Source: Verrucomicrobiia bacterium | GTDB lineage: Bacteria; Verrucomicrobiota; Verrucomicrobiia; Opitutales; Opitutaceae | Reading direction: 5' to 3' | Length of the DNA stretch: 63,772 nt | Assembly: GCA_011525695.1 (NCBI GenBank) | Contig: WYBX01000033.1 | Location: 1 to 63,772, forward strand | Shown: piece by piece, positions 9,063-17,183 of the stretch | Numbering within the stretch: the stretch's first letter is position 1 | How the letters are laid out: the number at the start of each line of letters is the position of its first letter | The notes under the pieces: generated by a model | Database searches by the model: none | Seen by the model: the letters and a program-made list of their open reading frames with translations, nothing else | What the model was told of the DNA's origin: nothing | Translations under genes and position numbers: made by a program

Positions 9063-9749
9063 TCACTCCTCCGCCTTGAACCGATAGCCCAGTCCGCGAA
9101 CCGTCTCGAGGTACCCGGCCGCCGGGCCGATCTTTTCGCGCAGCCGGCGCATGTGCGTGTCGACCGTCCGGGTATCGGTCGAGCTTTCATATCCCCAGAC
9201 GTCCTGGAGCAGTCGTTCGCGGCTTTGCACCCGGCCGCGCCGGCGCGCCAGCAATTCCAGCAGCTTGAATTCCGTGGGGGTCAGCTCGACGCCGTTGCCG
9301 GCAACCATCACGCGATGCCGGTCCGAGTCGATTTCGACCGGCCCGGCCCGCATCCGGGGCACGGGCGCATCGGCATTGCTGGTGCGCGCGAGCAGCTTCC
9401 TGACCCGTAGCACGAGTTCGCGCGGGCTGAAGGGTTTCGTCACATAGTCGTCGGCGCCCAGTTCAAGCCCGAGGACGCGGTCGAATTCGGCGGCGCGGGC
9501 GGTCAGCATGATGATCGGGATCCCGCTGGTTGCGGCATCGCGGCGGAGGAGCTTGCAGACCTCCAGCCCATCGATCTGGGGCAGCATCAGGTCGAGGACG
9601 ATCAGATCGGGCCGTTCGATCCGTGCCGCGGAGAGCGCCCGCTCGCCATCGCGGGCGAACACGGGGGTGAAGCCGGCCTCCTGCAGCTTGAAACCCAGGA
9701 TCTCGAGCGCGTCCGGCTCGTCGTCAACCACCAGGATTTTCGGCTTCAT
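9063..9749 (-). CDS. phoB: Phosphate-regulon response regulator
   Basis: This is a 228-residue OmpR/PhoB-family regulator. The receiver domain (MKPKILVVDDEPDALEILG) has an acidic pocket, the phosphorylated Asp in DLIVLDLMLP, and the conserved Lys in DDYVTKPFSP. A C-terminal winged helix is present (ELTPTEFKLLELLARRRGRV; TRTVDTHMRRLREKIG). It is expected to bind Pho boxes, such as the direct repeat upstream of pstS, when phosphorylated. Its start overlaps the phoU end by 26 bases, and phoR starts 7 bases after its stop, indicating translational coupling. Confidence 0.93.
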   Translation of the reverse strand: MKPKILVVDDEPDALEILGFKLQEAGFTPVFARDGERALSAARIERPDLIVLDLMLPQIDGLEVCKLLRRDAATSGIPIIMLTARAAEFDRVLGLELGADDYVTKPFSPRELVLRVRKLLARTSNADAPVPRMRAGPVEIDSDRHRVMVAGNGVELTPTEFKLLELLARRRGRVQSRERLLQDVWGYESSTDTRTVDTHMRRLREKIGPAAGYLETVRGLGYRFKAEE

Positions 9750-10404
9750 TGTGCTTTTGCTCGGCGTGACGGATGTCCTTTGCCTCGTAGAGATAGACGA
9801 CCTCCTCCGCGATATTGGTCGCATGATCGGCAATGCGTTCGAGGCTTTTCGAGATGACCATCAGCTTGAGGCAGCGGGTGATGTTTGCGGGACGCTCCAC
9901 CATGAAGCTCGCGAGTTCACGGTGGAGCTGGCGGTTGAGATCATCGACCTCGGAATCGCGTGGCACCACGGCCCGGGCGCGTTCCGGCTCGCGCTGGACG
10001 AAGGCGGAGAGCGCGTCGCGCAGCATCTCCAGCGATTTGGCCGCCATCCGCGGCAGGTCGACGTAGGGCTTCAGCTGCGGCTCGGCATTCAGTTCGATGG
10101 CGCGCCGGGCAATCGTGACGGCCTCGTCGCCGACACGCTCGAGATTCTGGGAAATCTTCATCGCCACGGTGATCAGCCGGAGGTCCGTCGCAAGCGGGGC
10201 CTTGGCCAGGAGGTGAATGGCACAGTCGTCGATCTGAATCTCGAAATGGTCCAGCAGGTTGTCATCGGCGTCGACCGTGCGGGCGAGGGCGTCGTCACGC
10301 TCCACCAGTGCCCGCATGGCGCGGGTGACGGCGGTCTCGGCATGGCTTGCCATCGTGAGCAGGCTCTCCTTGAGCTGGCTCAGTTCGGAATCGTAATGCG
10401 TCAT
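9724..10404 (-). CDS. phoU: Phosphate transport regulatory protein
   Basis: This 226-residue all-helical protein has the two PhoU repeats, each with its metal-binding motif region (KISQNLERVGDEAVTIARRA and KSLERIADHATNIAEEV). PhoU links the PstSCAB transporter to PhoR and dampens signalling when phosphate is plentiful. The start MTHYDSELSQL (10404) is preferred over an upstream ATG (10449) that falls in repeat DNA. It is separated from pstB by about 280 bases of dispersed repeats, so phoU-phoB-phoR may have its own promoter as well as readthrough from pst. Confidence 0.92.
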   Translation of the reverse strand: MTHYDSELSQLKESLLTMASHAETAVTRAMRALVERDDALARTVDADDNLLDHFEIQIDDCAIHLLAKAPLATDLRLITVAMKISQNLERVGDEAVTIARRAIELNAEPQLKPYVDLPRMAAKSLEMLRDALSAFVQREPERARAVVPRDSEVDDLNRQLHRELASFMVERPANITRCLKLMVISKSLERIADHATNIAEEVVYLYEAKDIRHAEQKHNEAENPGG

Positions 10405-10436
10405 GGGGAGCGGGGCGAAGAGGACTGGAGACGAAG

Positions 10437-10640
10437 GATCAAGGACCAAGGATCAAGGACCAGGGACCGTAGGGGCGCAGTCTTGCCTGCGCCCCGATGT
10501 GCGATCGAACGGTTTTGAGGACGCAGACGAGGCAGCGCCCCTACGGCTGCATGGTTCAATGAAAGCCTCGAGGGTGCGCATTCGAGTCACAGTTGGATTC
10601 ATGGAGGGCCGGCCTCCGCCCCGGCCGCGAGGCCGATCGG
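10437..10640. repeat. Cluster of dispersed repeats between pstB and phoU
   Basis: Three repeat types are stacked. A degenerate 14-base tandem (AAGGATCAAGGACC) lies at about 10434-10466. An inverted pair, CGTAGGGGCGC (10468-10478) and GCGCCCCTACG (10535-10545), encloses 56 bases. A GGAGGGCC/GGCCTCC palindrome is preceded by AGTTGGATTCAT (10591-10630). The second type reappears as a tight hairpin at 22112 and the third at 134 and 2040. The gap interrupts the pst-pho operon without breaking a gene. Confidence 0.75.
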
Positions 10641-10686
10641 CTGCACCCGGGGGACTTTGGGTTCCTGTGCCATCGCTCGTTCCTTC

Positions 10687-11526
10687 TTAGCCAAACCGAC
10701 CGGACACGTACGCTTCGGTCTGGGGCTTGGCAGGATTGGTGAAAATGTCGCGCGTGTCAGCGTATTCCACGAGCGAGCCGAGGTAAAAGAACGCGGTCCG
10801 GTCCGATACGCGCGCGGCCTGCTGCATGTTGTGCGTCACGATGACGATCGTGAACCGCGCCCGCAGCTCCTGGATGAGCTCCTCGATTTTCGCGGTGGCT
10901 ACGGGGTCCAGCGCGGAGCAGGGCTCGTCCATCAGGATAATCTCGGGCTCGACGGCAATGGCCCGGGCGATGCACAGCCGCTGCTGCTGGCCGCCGGACA
11001 ACCCAAGCCCGCTCTGGTGCAGCCGGTCCTTCACCTCGTCCCAGAGCGCGGCGCCGCGGAGCGCCTGCTCGACGATGGCATCGAGCCGGGACTTGTCGCG
11101 CCGCCCGTGCAGCCGGAGCCCATAGGTGATGTTCTCGTAGATCGATTTCGGAAAGGGGTTCGACTTCTGGAACACCATGCCGACGCGCTTGCGTACCTCG
11201 ATGACGTCGACCGTTCGATCATAGATATTGGTCCCGTGAATCCTGACGGTGCCGCCGGCCACGCGGGCGCCCTCGATCAGATCGTTCATCCGATTGAGGC
11301 AGCGCAGCAGCGTGGACTTGCCGCAGCCGGACGGCCCGATGAAGGCCGTGACCTTCCGGGATTCGAGATCCAGGGTGACATCCTTCAGCGCCTGGGTGGT
11401 GCCGTAGAAGAAGTCCAGGTGCTCGATTTGCGCGACCACGCTCCGTTCGGCAGGGGCGGGCGGCGGTGGAGTGCCGGCGAGTTCGGGCGCGGAGGAATCC
11501 ATGAGTGGCGGGTCTGCGATCACCAT
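10687..11526 (-). CDS. pstB: Phosphate ABC transporter ATP-binding protein
   Basis: This 279-residue ABC ATPase powers phosphate import through PstCA. It has Walker A (GPSGCGKST), the Q loop ([18 protein letters not shown], the PstB-specific sequence), the signature [14 protein letters not shown], Walker B with [14 protein letters not shown], and the H-loop THNMQQA. The start at 11526 (ATGGTGATC) overlaps the pstA stop by 7 bases; a second ATG at 11502 is also possible. The first 30 residues are a proline-rich extension absent from most PstB proteins. Confidence 0.95.
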   Translation of the reverse strand: MVIADPPLMDSSAPELAGTPPPPAPAERSVVAQIEHLDFFYGTTQALKDVTLDLESRKVTAFIGPSGCGKSTLLRCLNRMNDLIEGARVAGGTVRIHGTNIYDRTVDVIEVRKRVGMVFQKSNPFPKSIYENITYGLRLHGRRDKSRLDAIVEQALRGAALWDEVKDRLHQSGLGLSGGQQQRLCIARAIAVEPEIILMDEPCSALDPVATAKIEELIQELRARFTIVIVTHNMQQAARVSDRTAFFYLGSLVEYADTRDIFTNPAKPQTEAYVSGRFG

Positions 11527-12560
11527 GAGTGGCGTTTGCGGAGGTGCTGGCGGAGCAGAATCGAGGTTCCGGCGATGGTGGCCACGAGCAGGAGGAAGAC
11601 CAGGGCGGTGCCATACTGGACGCGTTCGGTGTGCGCGTTCTGGGGAATCTTGGAGCTCACGACATAGATGTGGTAGGGCAGCGCCATCACGCCCTGGAAG
11701 AAGAAGTCGCCCAGCCGTTCCACCTGCCACGGCAGCTGATCGCGGACGACATACGCGGCGGTGAACATGATGGGCGCGGTCTCGCCGGCGACCCGGGCGA
11801 TCCCGAGGACGGAGGAGGTGAGGATGCCGGGGAGCGCGTAGGGGAGGACGTTGCGCCGGATCGTCTGCCACTTCGTCGCCCCGAGCGCGAGTGAACCTTC
11901 GCGAAACCCCAGGGGCACGGCCTTGAGCGCCTCCTCGCTGGCCGTGATCACCACGGGCAGCACCATGAACGCGAGCGTGAACCAGCCCGCAAGGAGCGAC
12001 ACATTCCAGCCCAGGAAGATGACGAACAGGCCGAACCCGAAAAGGCCGAAGACGATCGAGGGGACCCCCGCCAGGTTGAGAATCGCCAGCCGGATGAAGC
12101 GGATGCCACGTCCGTCGCGGGCGTATTCGTTGAGATAGACTGCAGCGCTCACCCCGACCGCGAGCGCGATCGTCATTGAGCCAAGGACGAGGAGCAGCGT
12201 GCCGGCGATCGCGGGAAAGATGCCGCCGGCGGAATAGACATAGCTTTCCGCCTCGACGTTCGCGGCAGCGGGATTCCGCTCCTTGAACGCGCGGAATTCC
12301 CGGTCGCCCATCTCCAGGGTGCGGCCCTCCCACTCGAAAATGTAGAGCGACTCTGGAGCCTCGGTCAGGAACGACCAGTTGATGAAAGGGGCCTCGGATT
12401 GGAACAGGGTGCGGGAACCCTTGACCGCGATGGTCAGGAGCACGGCCCCGCCGGCCAGCAGCACGAGATAGGTCGCCGCGCGGAAAATCCAGGTGGTGGC
12501 CCGCTCGATCCGGCGTCTGCCGTCGGGCCGCGAATGGAAGGTGGAGGGTTCCGGTTTCAT
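11520..12560 (-). CDS. pstA: Phosphate ABC transporter permease
   Basis: This 346-residue inner-membrane permease has six predicted spans. Span 1 is near residues 28-45. A periplasmic insert of about 70 residues (around [16 protein letters not shown]) precedes the core. The cytoplasmic EAA loop that docks PstB is [20 protein letters not shown]. Its ATG overlaps the pstC stop by 4 bases (ATGA), and pstB begins inside its last codons. The periplasmic insert is longer than in the enterobacterial protein, matching the long-form PstC. Confidence 0.93.
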   Translation of the reverse strand: MKPEPSTFHSRPDGRRRIERATTWIFRAATYLVLLAGGAVLLTIAVKGSRTLFQSEAPFINWSFLTEAPESLYIFEWEGRTLEMGDREFRAFKERNPAAANVEAESYVYSAGGIFPAIAGTLLLVLGSMTIALAVGVSAAVYLNEYARDGRGIRFIRLAILNLAGVPSIVFGLFGFGLFVIFLGWNVSLLAGWFTLAFMVLPVVITASEEALKAVPLGFREGSLALGATKWQTIRRNVLPYALPGILTSSVLGIARVAGETAPIMFTAAYVVRDQLPWQVERLGDFFFQGVMALPYHIYVVSSKIPQNAHTERVQYGTALVFLLLVATIAGTSILLRQHLRKRHSW

Positions 12561-14158
12561 CCGGTGGAAAGTCGATACCGCCGCATGATTTTCTGGGCGG
12601 CATAGTTGATGACGAGTGCGAGGAGGAAAAGGACGAGGCCCACCATGAAGAGCGCCCGGTAATGAATGCTGTCGCGGACGACCTCGCCCATTTCCTGGGC
12701 AATGATCCCGGTCATGGTATGCACCGGCTCGGTGACGACCGCGACGCCGCGGGTGAAATCGGGGATTTCGATCCGGTTGCCCGCGCAAAGCAGGACGATC
12801 ATCGTTTCGCCGATCACGCGACCGAATCCGAGCAGCACGGCCGAGACGATGCCGGAGAGCGAGGCGGGTACGATGATTTTGAGGACGGTCTGGAGCTGTG
12901 AGGCGCCGAGAGCGAGCGAGGCTTCCTTGAATCCGCGCGGCACGTTGTTGAGCGCGTCCTCCGCCAGCGTGAAGATCGTGGGGACCGCCACGAGTGCCAG
13001 GAGGCTGCCCGCGGTGAGGATGTTCAGCCGCTCGCTGTAGGGGAATCCGGGCAGCCAGGAAAGCCAGCTGACCTGCGACAACTGGCGCAGCGTCTCGCCC
13101 AGGATCACAATGCCGAAGAACCCGAGCACGACGGAGGGAATCGCCGAGATGAACTCGATGCACGGTTTGATGAGCCGCTGCTCGCGGGAACTGGCGAGCT
13201 GGCTGACGTAGATTGCGGCGCCGACTCCGAGGGGCACGGCCAGGAGCAGGGCGAGCGCTGCCACCAGCAGCGAGCCGACAAAGAGGGGCACGATGCCATA
13301 CCAATCCTGCCAGGAACTGGCGGTCAGCCATTGCCGTCCGAAAAGAAACGAGGTGAACGCCCGGTGGGCCGGAACCGGCTGCGCGGAATCCCAGGTTTCG
13401 AGCCGATGTTCAACCGCGGGGAAGCCGGCGACGTACTCGCGGGTCAGCTCGGCGAATCGATCCATCCGCTGGCGCAGTGCAGGGGTCGGGGGCGCGGGCG
13501 CCTCAGCCAGCAGCGCAGTGAGCTCGCCGGCAAGGTCGCGACTCAGCTGGCGGTAGGTCGGCAGGCTTTCCCGCAGCGGCTCCAGTTCGCGTTCGAAGTC
13601 GATCGCCGAAATCTCGATCCCTGCGGCCTCCGCGGTCCGGCCAGCGGCGGCCAGTTGCGCCTGCTCCACCCTGCGATCCTGGGTGAGCTGGTACTTGGCC
13701 TTGATGCCGCTGGCATGGTCGGCGAGCCCGGACATTAATTCGCGGAGCGGATCGACCGCACCGGCAAACCGGTCGGCGAACCGATCGAAATCCTCCAACC
13801 GCGCGTTCGCCTCCTCGAGTGAGTGCCGCTCCTGCTCGAGGAGCCACGTCATCCAACGTACCCGCAGATCCGAAAGATAGCGGGTCAGCGCGGTGTGATC
13901 ATCGGTTTGGGCGCGGATGAAGTCGACGTATTCGAGCCCGGCCCGGCGATAGATTTCGAGGTTGCTGCGGTTTTGCCCGAAAAACCCGGCGCCTTCGCGG
14001 AAAAGGAAGAGCGTGATCAGCGTGAGGACAATCACGGCAATCAGGGCATTGCCGCCAAAGAACCACCTGATGCCGTCGTCAGCCGTCAGCCCGAGCAGCC
14101 GGAGGCGGCGGCGGGAAACGGTGAAGCGCGGCGGCGCGGCGACGGTGGGCGGAATCAT
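12557..14158 (-). CDS. pstC: Phosphate ABC transporter permease, long form
   Basis: This 533-residue protein has a first membrane span at about residues 36-56. A long extracytoplasmic, charge-rich, largely helical insert (about 60-270) follows, and then the normal permease core with its EAA loop ([21 protein letters not shown]). Enterobacterial PstC is about 320 residues, so the insert of roughly 200 residues (for example [20 protein letters not shown]) is the main peculiarity. It could reach toward PstS or the outer membrane. The start at 14158 ([12 protein letters not shown]) is chosen over 14254 because the upstream part is shadow of pstS. It is 46 bases after pstS. Confidence 0.93.
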   Translation of the reverse strand: MIPPTVAAPPRFTVSRRRLRLLGLTADDGIRWFFGGNALIAVIVLTLITLFLFREGAGFFGQNRSNLEIYRRAGLEYVDFIRAQTDDHTALTRYLSDLRVRWMTWLLEQERHSLEEANARLEDFDRFADRFAGAVDPLRELMSGLADHASGIKAKYQLTQDRRVEQAQLAAAGRTAEAAGIEISAIDFERELEPLRESLPTYRQLSRDLAGELTALLAEAPAPPTPALRQRMDRFAELTREYVAGFPAVEHRLETWDSAQPVPAHRAFTSFLFGRQWLTASSWQDWYGIVPLFVGSLLVAALALLLAVPLGVGAAIYVSQLASSREQRLIKPCIEFISAIPSVVLGFFGIVILGETLRQLSQVSWLSWLPGFPYSERLNILTAGSLLALVAVPTIFTLAEDALNNVPRGFKEASLALGASQLQTVLKIIVPASLSGIVSAVLLGFGRVIGETMIVLLCAGNRIEIPDFTRGVAVVTEPVHTMTGIIAQEMGEVVRDSIHYRALFMVGLVLFLLALVINYAAQKIMRRYRLSTG

Positions 14159-14204
14159 GTGCGCCCCGGGTCGAGTCGGCGAAGGTGACGGCGGTGGAAC
14201 GAAG

Positions 14205-15011
14205 TCACCGGATTGGCACGAAGCCGGTTTGCTGGACCAGCCGCTGGCCGGCATCGCTGAGCGTGAACTCGACGAACCGCGCCGTTTCCCCGGCGGGTTC
14301 CCCGTCGGTGTAATAGAAGGTCGGCCGCGCGAGCGGGTATTTTCCGTTCAGGACGGTCTCCTTCGTCGGCAGCTGTCCGTCGATGGAGAGCACCTTCAGC
14401 CGGGGGCCGTCGAGGTAGGCGAGGCCGACGTAGCCGATGCCGTTCGGGTTGCGGGCAACTTCCGCGGCAATCTGCTCGTTGCCGGCCATCTTCTGCGCGG
14501 TGCGCGCGTAGTCGCGGTTCTTCATCGCGAGCTGCCGGAAATCGGAGTACGTCCCGGAGGAGGTGTTGCGGGTGTAAATCGAGATCCGGCCGGGTTTCCC
14601 TCCCACGGCGGACCAGTCGGTGACGTCGCCGGTGAAAATTTGCTCGACCTGCCGGCGGGTGAGTCGGGCGAGGGGATTCTGGGCATTGACGACGATGCCA
14701 ATGCCGTCGTGCGCCACGATGATCGGGTGCAGCGTCACGCCCCGGGCGGCGGCCTGGGAAACCTCGGTCGGTTTGGCACGGCGCGAGCTCATGCCGATGC
14801 CGGCGGTGCCATCGATGATGGCGGCGAGGCCGGTGGTGGAGCCTTCGGCCGCGATCTCGAAGGAGACTCCCGGGTGCGCCGCCCGATATTCCTCCGCGAG
14901 CTGCGGGACGAGCTTCGCGCCGAGGGTGTCGGATCCCTTGATGACCAGTTTTTGGGCGCTGGCGGGGGTGGCGGCGGTGAGCCCGGCGAGGAGGAGAAGC
15001 GGAAGTTTCAT
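14205..15011 (-). CDS. pstS: Periplasmic phosphate-binding protein
   Basis: This 268-residue secreted receptor delivers phosphate to PstCA. The signal peptide MKLPLLLLAGLTAATPASAQ is cut near SAQ. The mature protein begins KLVIKGSDTLGAKL, the conserved first phosphate loop. Ser/Thr-rich ligand loops follow (EGSTTGLAAII; TRNTSSGTYSDFR; NPNGIGYVGLAYL). It is the first gene of the pst operon, and a Pho-box-like direct repeat lies about 95 bases upstream. Confidence 0.93.
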   Translation of the reverse strand: MKLPLLLLAGLTAATPASAQKLVIKGSDTLGAKLVPQLAEEYRAAHPGVSFEIAAEGSTTGLAAIIDGTAGIGMSSRRAKPTEVSQAAARGVTLHPIIVAHDGIGIVVNAQNPLARLTRRQVEQIFTGDVTDWSAVGGKPGRISIYTRNTSSGTYSDFRQLAMKNRDYARTAQKMAGNEQIAAEVARNPNGIGYVGLAYLDGPRLKVLSIDGQLPTKETVLNGKYPLARPTFYYTDGEPAGETARFVEFTLSDAGQRLVQQTGFVPIR

Positions 15012-15104
15012 GGTGGTGGTTTGAAGCGGCGGCGGACGAAATCGGAGCGGTCCGCTGCCGGTTCCGGCGGGCGGGCCCGCCGGGATGCCACAAGCTACAA
15101 GCCG

Positions 15105-15126
15105 ATTGTGACGAAACGGTGACGGG
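15105..15126 (-). promoter_or_regulatory. Candidate Pho box upstream of pstS
   Basis: On the minus strand the sequence reads CCGTCACCGTTTCGTCACAA, with two GTCAC half-sites exactly 11 bases apart. This is the spacing of PhoB-binding repeats. A third, inverted GTCAC lies at 15130-15134. It sits about 95-115 bases before the pstS start and about 80-100 before the divergent hydrolase gene, so it could serve both. Assignment rests on spacing and context, since the verrucomicrobial PhoB consensus is not known to me. Confidence 0.5.
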
Positions 15127-15203
15127 ACCGTCACGAGTGTGAAACAATCGGCGGCGCGCCGGTTAGAAACCGGTCGTCCTATCGCGTCAGCAACGCACTC
15201 CAG

Positions 15204-17120
15204 TTGTTTCCCGCCTCCATCGACGGCCGGAACTTCCAGCTCGAGGCCATGCTCTACCGCCCTGCCGACCCCGGCCGATATCCTCTGGTGGTTTTCAGCC
15301 ATGGCCGCGCCGGCAAGTATCCGCCGGCGAACCCATCACTGGTGTACAGCTATTCGCAGATCTGCGAGGAACTGGCTGAACAGGGCTGCGTCGTCGCGTA
15401 CTTCGTCCGGCGCGGTTACGGCAATTCGGAGGGGCCCGACTCCGAGTTGCAGGACACCGCCCTGCTCAGCGGATACGAGGCGGCCAAGGATTACGCCGCA
15501 GCGGTCGAATACTGGCGCACGCGGGATTTCGTCCGACCGGATCATGTGGTGGTGATGGGGCAATCGCAGGGCGGCTGGGCCGCGCTCGCCTCGGCCACGC
15601 TGGCGCTGCCGGGCGTCCGCGGCGCGGTCAATATCAGTGGCGGGACGAATTACGCAGGAATGGGAACCGGCATGGTCACCCCGGCGGTGCAGGATGCCTG
15701 GGTGGCGGGTTGCGTGGAACTCGGGGCCGGGGCGCGGATGCCGACGCTTTGGATCTACGCGGAGAATGATCTTTCCGTATCCGGTCCGACGGCACGCCGG
15801 ATGTTCGCCGCCTACACCACCGCCGGCGGTCCCGCCACGATGCTGATGCTGCCGCCGTTCGGGACCAATGGGCACAACATCGTCGGTTATCCCCACCTCT
15901 TCATCTTCGAGTTGAACGAGTTCTTCGCCCAGATCGGCTTCGGGGTTAATTCAGCACCGGTCGTTGGACGGCCTGCCGGCGTCACCACCATGATTCGGGG
16001 CGGGACCGCGACCTTCACGGCCAGCGTCGCCGGCGATCCGCTGCCCAGTCTGCAATGGTGCAAGGATGGTATCGATCTGACGGAAGGCGGCAGCATCCAT
16101 GGGTCCAGCAGTGCGACGCTCAGAGTCGAGAACGTGCAGATGAGCGACGCGGGAAGCTACGCCTTGCGGGCCACGAATGTCGCGGGTGCGACGATGAGCG
16201 CGGCATTGTCCCTGACGGTTTGTGAACGGCCGGTGCAGGTGCTGGAGCCGCCGGGCGAAGGCACCGCGCGGATCATGAATCTCTCCACCCGGGGCATTGT
16301 CGCCGCTGGCGATCACGTGCTCGTGGCGGGGTTCGTCATTGCCGGTCGCGCACCCAAGCGGTTGCTGATTCTCGGCTCGGGGCTGAATCTGCGGCAACGG
16401 TTTGGGCTGAGCGGCGAGGTGGGCCGGCCGCGCCTGACCGTTTGGCATCGGTCGGGCGAGGCGAACGTTGTCATCAGTCAAAATGACGACTGGCAGGCCG
16501 ACGCAGCCGGCCTTGCCGCCCTGATTGCAGCGGTCGGAGCGCAGCCGTTGTCGCCATCCTCCGATCCGGCCCATGGGGATGCCGGGCTCCGGCTGACGCT
16601 GGCGCCTGGGGTGTACACGGTGGTCGTCGATCCGGCTCCGCAAAGCGCAACTGCGGACGGGCTCGGGTTGGTGGAGATTTATGATGCGGCGCCGGAAACA
16701 GACTCGCAACTGGTCAACATCTCTTCCCGCGGGCTGACGGAGGCCGGTACCCGTCAGATGATTGTCGGAGTTGTGCTCGGTGGCAGTGGCTCGCGCCGGC
16801 TGCTGATCCGTGGTGTGGGGCCTGGCCTGCGTCCGTTCGGGGTTGGCGGCTGGCTCTCCAATCCCGCGCAGTCGCTGCACTGGAATCAGGCCGGGATGGA
16901 TCGGGTGATTTGCAGCAACGATGACTGGTGGAATTCATCCCAGGCGGAGCAGGCGATGGCACTGATGCCGGCGCTCGGCGCGTTTGGGCTTGATGCCTTT
17001 TCGACCGACGCGGTCGTGCTGCAGACGCTGGCGGCGGGGGCGTACACCTGCGTGGTCACGACGGTGGATGGCGAATCCGGCGTCGTGCTGACGGAGCTCT
17101 ACGATGCGGATGAGCATTGA
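15204..17120 (+). CDS. Alpha/beta hydrolase with Ig-like and two NLSTRG domains
   Basis: This 638-residue protein has three parts. Residues 10-245 are an alpha/beta hydrolase of dienelactone-hydrolase/peptidase type, with nucleophile elbow GQSQGGW, oxyanion-side FSHGRAG and a late GHN histidine. Residues 250-340 are an Ig-like domain (LQWCKDGIDL, SDAGSYALRATNVAG). Residues 350-638 hold two copies of a domain starting NLSTRG/NISSRG and ending VEIYDA/TELYDA. No ATG precedes the conserved hydrolase sequence and no signal peptide is visible. The TTG at 15204 is the best start, but the frame is open back to 15123, so the 5' end may have been lost. The substrate is unknown. Confidence 0.7.
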   Translation: MFPASIDGRNFQLEAMLYRPADPGRYPLVVFSHGRAGKYPPANPSLVYSYSQICEELAEQGCVVAYFVRRGYGNSEGPDSELQDTALLSGYEAAKDYAAAVEYWRTRDFVRPDHVVVMGQSQGGWAALASATLALPGVRGAVNISGGTNYAGMGTGMVTPAVQDAWVAGCVELGAGARMPTLWIYAENDLSVSGPTARRMFAAYTTAGGPATMLMLPPFGTNGHNIVGYPHLFIFELNEFFAQIGFGVNSAPVVGRPAGVTTMIRGGTATFTASVAGDPLPSLQWCKDGIDLTEGGSIHGSSSATLRVENVQMSDAGSYALRATNVAGATMSAALSLTVCERPVQVLEPPGEGTARIMNLSTRGIVAAGDHVLVAGFVIAGRAPKRLLILGSGLNLRQRFGLSGEVGRPRLTVWHRSGEANVVISQNDDWQADAAGLAALIAAVGAQPLSPSSDPAHGDAGLRLTLAPGVYTVVVDPAPQSATADGLGLVEIYDAAPETDSQLVNISSRGLTEAGTRQMIVGVVLGGSGSRRLLIRGVGPGLRPFGVGGWLSNPAQSLHWNQAGMDRVICSNDDWWNSSQAEQAMALMPALGAFGLDAFSTDAVVLQTLAAGAYTCVVTTVDGESGVVLTELYDADEH

Positions 17121-17183
17121 GGAGGCCGGGGCGATTGGCTGGGGTCGAGCGGAACAGGGTGAGGAATGTGTTGGGTCCTCGAA

